DNA from: an uncultured Gammaproteobacteria bacterium
GTDB lineage: Bacteria; Pseudomonadota; Gammaproteobacteria; CAIUAS01
Assembly: GCA_903897205.1 (NCBI GenBank)
Contig: CAIUAS010000363.1
Location: 1 to 7,440, forward strand
Direction of reading: 5' to 3'
Length of the DNA stretch: 7,440 bases
Positions 6,236 through 7,440 of the stretch are shown here, one piece after another (positions within the stretch are counted from its first letter, which is position 1; every line of letters starts with the position of its first letter). The notes under the pieces are model-generated. The model did not search any database and was not told the origin of the DNA. It saw only the letters and a program-made list of their open reading frames with translations. The translations under genes were made by a program, and so were the position numbers.

Positions 6236-7440
6236 TTATTTTTCCGTAAATAAAGTGGGTGAATTAGCTTCATCATTGTGTCTGGTTGGATCTAAACTTC
6301 TTTCCAGATAAATACTATATAAACGTGTATCTGGGTAATTTTCAACTAAAGCTTTAAATAAATCGATCGCTGCTTGCCATTCTTTATTAAAATAACAGCT
6401 CAGCGCTTTTTCATATTGAGTCAGTTCTTGCGTTAAAGCGGGCGTTAATTCGGTTCGCCAACATAAGGGCTCATAAATATTCACGGCAATTTTTTTGCCT
6501 TTTACTTGCGCATAATCCAATTTGCGAAACACAAACTCAGGTTGATTAACTTGAGTTTGCTCGCCAACAATGATATTAACTCCATAATGTTTGGTCAGGG
6601 ATTCTAAGCGAGATGCTAAATTAACGGTGTCACCGATGACAGTATAAGCGCGTCGAAATTCTGATCCCATGTCGCCTACATTCATTAAGCCGGTATTAAT
6701 GCCAATGCCTATATTTAAACTAGGCAAACCGTGTTCAATAAAGGTGGGCTTTAATTCTTGCACTTTAGCTTGCATCGCTAATGCAGCGCTAATGGCGTGT
6801 TTCGCATGATCGGAATCCGCTAAAGGCGCGCCCCAAAAAGCCATAATCATATCACCAACGTATTTATCGATCGTGCCATGCCGCTCAAAAATGATTTTAG
6901 TCATTGGCGTAAAAAATAAATTTAATAATGACTTAATAGCGCTCGCTGTCATTTTTTCCGATAAGGTGGTAAAGCTACGAATGTCGGAAAATAATACCGT
7001 CATTTCACGGCTTTCGCCGGCTAAACTATTTTTATTGTTGTGTTTTAATAATTCATCAATATGCGCGGGTGGGAGGTATTGACCAAAAATATTTTTTAAT
7101 TGGTCACGGCGCCGACTCTCTAATAAATAGCCAAACGCCATATTAATAATAGCTAAACCAATAATTAATAAAATAGGAATAGCGACGGATGCGACTATTT
7201 CCATTTTTCTAAAGAGCCAGCTATTGGTAATCACTAATAAAATGGGAAAACTTACCGCTAAAAACATTAGCCAACGCGCAGATAAAAATGGAAATAATAA
7301 GCTAAAAATAACCCCTGCTAAGATAAGGCAAGTTAATTCTGCTCCTGGTAGCCAGGAAGGTTCGCTGGGAAAATAATTGGTTAAAATACCCTCGGCAATA
7401 TTGGCATGAATTTCAACGCCTGGATAAGCGCTGCCTACCG
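6236..7440 (-). CDS. CHASE2-domain class III adenylyl/guanylyl cyclase (N-terminus outside window)
   Basis: The frame remains open to the right edge, giving 400 visible residues of a longer protein. It starts in the end of the extracytoplasmic CHASE2 sensor (PGVEIHANIAEGIL, a hallmark of that domain), followed by three hydrophobic membrane segments (about visible residues 36-56, 56-76 and 80-105). After a short linker with FGQYLPP comes the class III catalytic domain. Metal ligands are Asp152 (LFSDIRSF; codon 6983-6985) and Asp196 (DKYVGD). The purine-recognition pair Lys192 and Asp270 (TVIGDTVN) favours ATP, and the transition-state residues Asn273 and Arg277 are present, so it should be an active adenylyl cyclase. 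The C-terminal 60 or so residues (EKALSCYFNKEWQAAIDLFKALVENYP) look like a TPR-type helical pair, common in this family. The stop is one base from the start of the FecR-domain gene, indicating one operon and translational coupling. The ATG at 7265-7267 is internal, not the true start. Confidence 0.92.
   Translation of the reverse strand, partial: VGSAYPGVEIHANIAEGILTNYFPSEPSWLPGAELTCLILAGVIFSLLFPFLSARWLMFLAVSFPILLVITNSWLFRKMEIVASVAIPILLIIGLAIINMAFGYLLESRRRDQLKNIFGQYLPPAHIDELLKHNNKNSLAGESREMTVLFSDIRSFTTLSEKMTASAIKSLLNLFFTPMTKIIFERHGTIDKYVGDMIMAFWGAPLADSDHAKHAISAALAMQAKVQELKPTFIEHGLPSLNIGIGINTGLMNVGDMGSEFRRAYTVIGDTVNLASRLESLTKHYGVNIIVGEQTQVNQPEFVFRKLDYAQVKGKKIAVNIYEPLCWRTELTPALTQELTQYEKALSCYFNKEWQAAIDLFKALVENYPDTRLYSIYLERSLDPTRHNDEANSPTLFTEK

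Noticed and set aside
6235..6276. FecR-protein start at ATG 6276 with 41-base overlap into the cyclase gene
   Set aside because: It would put 14 polar and charged residues before the signal peptide and lacks a ribosome-binding site.
6873..7082. Plus-strand open frame within the cyclase
   Set aside because: It lies antisense to the conserved catalytic domain and has no recognisable features.

Overview
The window looks like chromosomal DNA from a low-GC gammaproteobacterium. By eye GC is about 30% at the left end and about 40% at the right end. The order Legionellales (Legionella/Coxiella relatives) is my best guess, based on a PmrA-type box, soluble histidine kinases, a CHASE2 adenylyl cyclase with a FecR partner, and the base composition. 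This is inference; there is no rRNA, tRNA or other species-diagnostic gene in the window.

Layout. (1) 1-833, plus strand: the 3' end of an NAD(P)H-dependent thioester-reductase/SDR-type gene that begins outside the window. It is followed after 5 bases by (2) 839-3493, a large soluble hybrid histidine kinase with three tandem PAS units, HisKA, HATPase and two receiver domains. The kinase ribosome-binding site overlaps the stop codon of gene 1, so the two are very probably co-transcribed and translationally coupled. (3) 3505-4296, minus strand, converging on gene 2: a short sensorless soluble histidine kinase with a partly degenerate ATP-binding site. (4) 4297-4573: a divergent intergenic region with a possible promoter for gene 3 on the minus strand and a good PmrA-like tandem box (CTTAAT-N5-CTTAAG) followed by a -10-like hexamer on the plus strand. 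(5) 4574-5203, plus strand: an unrecognised 209-residue helical, coiled-coil-like protein driven from that box. (6) 5207-5437, minus strand: an unrecognised 76-residue protein, tail to tail with gene 5. (7) 5542-6234, minus strand: an exported FecR-domain protein. (8) 6236-7440, minus strand: a CHASE2 class III adenylyl/guanylyl cyclase whose N-terminus lies beyond the right edge; its stop codon is one base from the FecR-protein start.

The common theme is signal transduction: a phosphorelay-type kinase coupled to a possible natural-product reductase, a second cytoplasmic kinase, and a membrane cyclase with a periplasmic FecR partner. The most interesting element is the PmrA-like promoter in front of an orphan coiled-coil protein. 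In Legionella and Coxiella such boxes mark many Dot/Icm secretion genes and effectors, so this protein is a testable effector candidate if the organism has that system.
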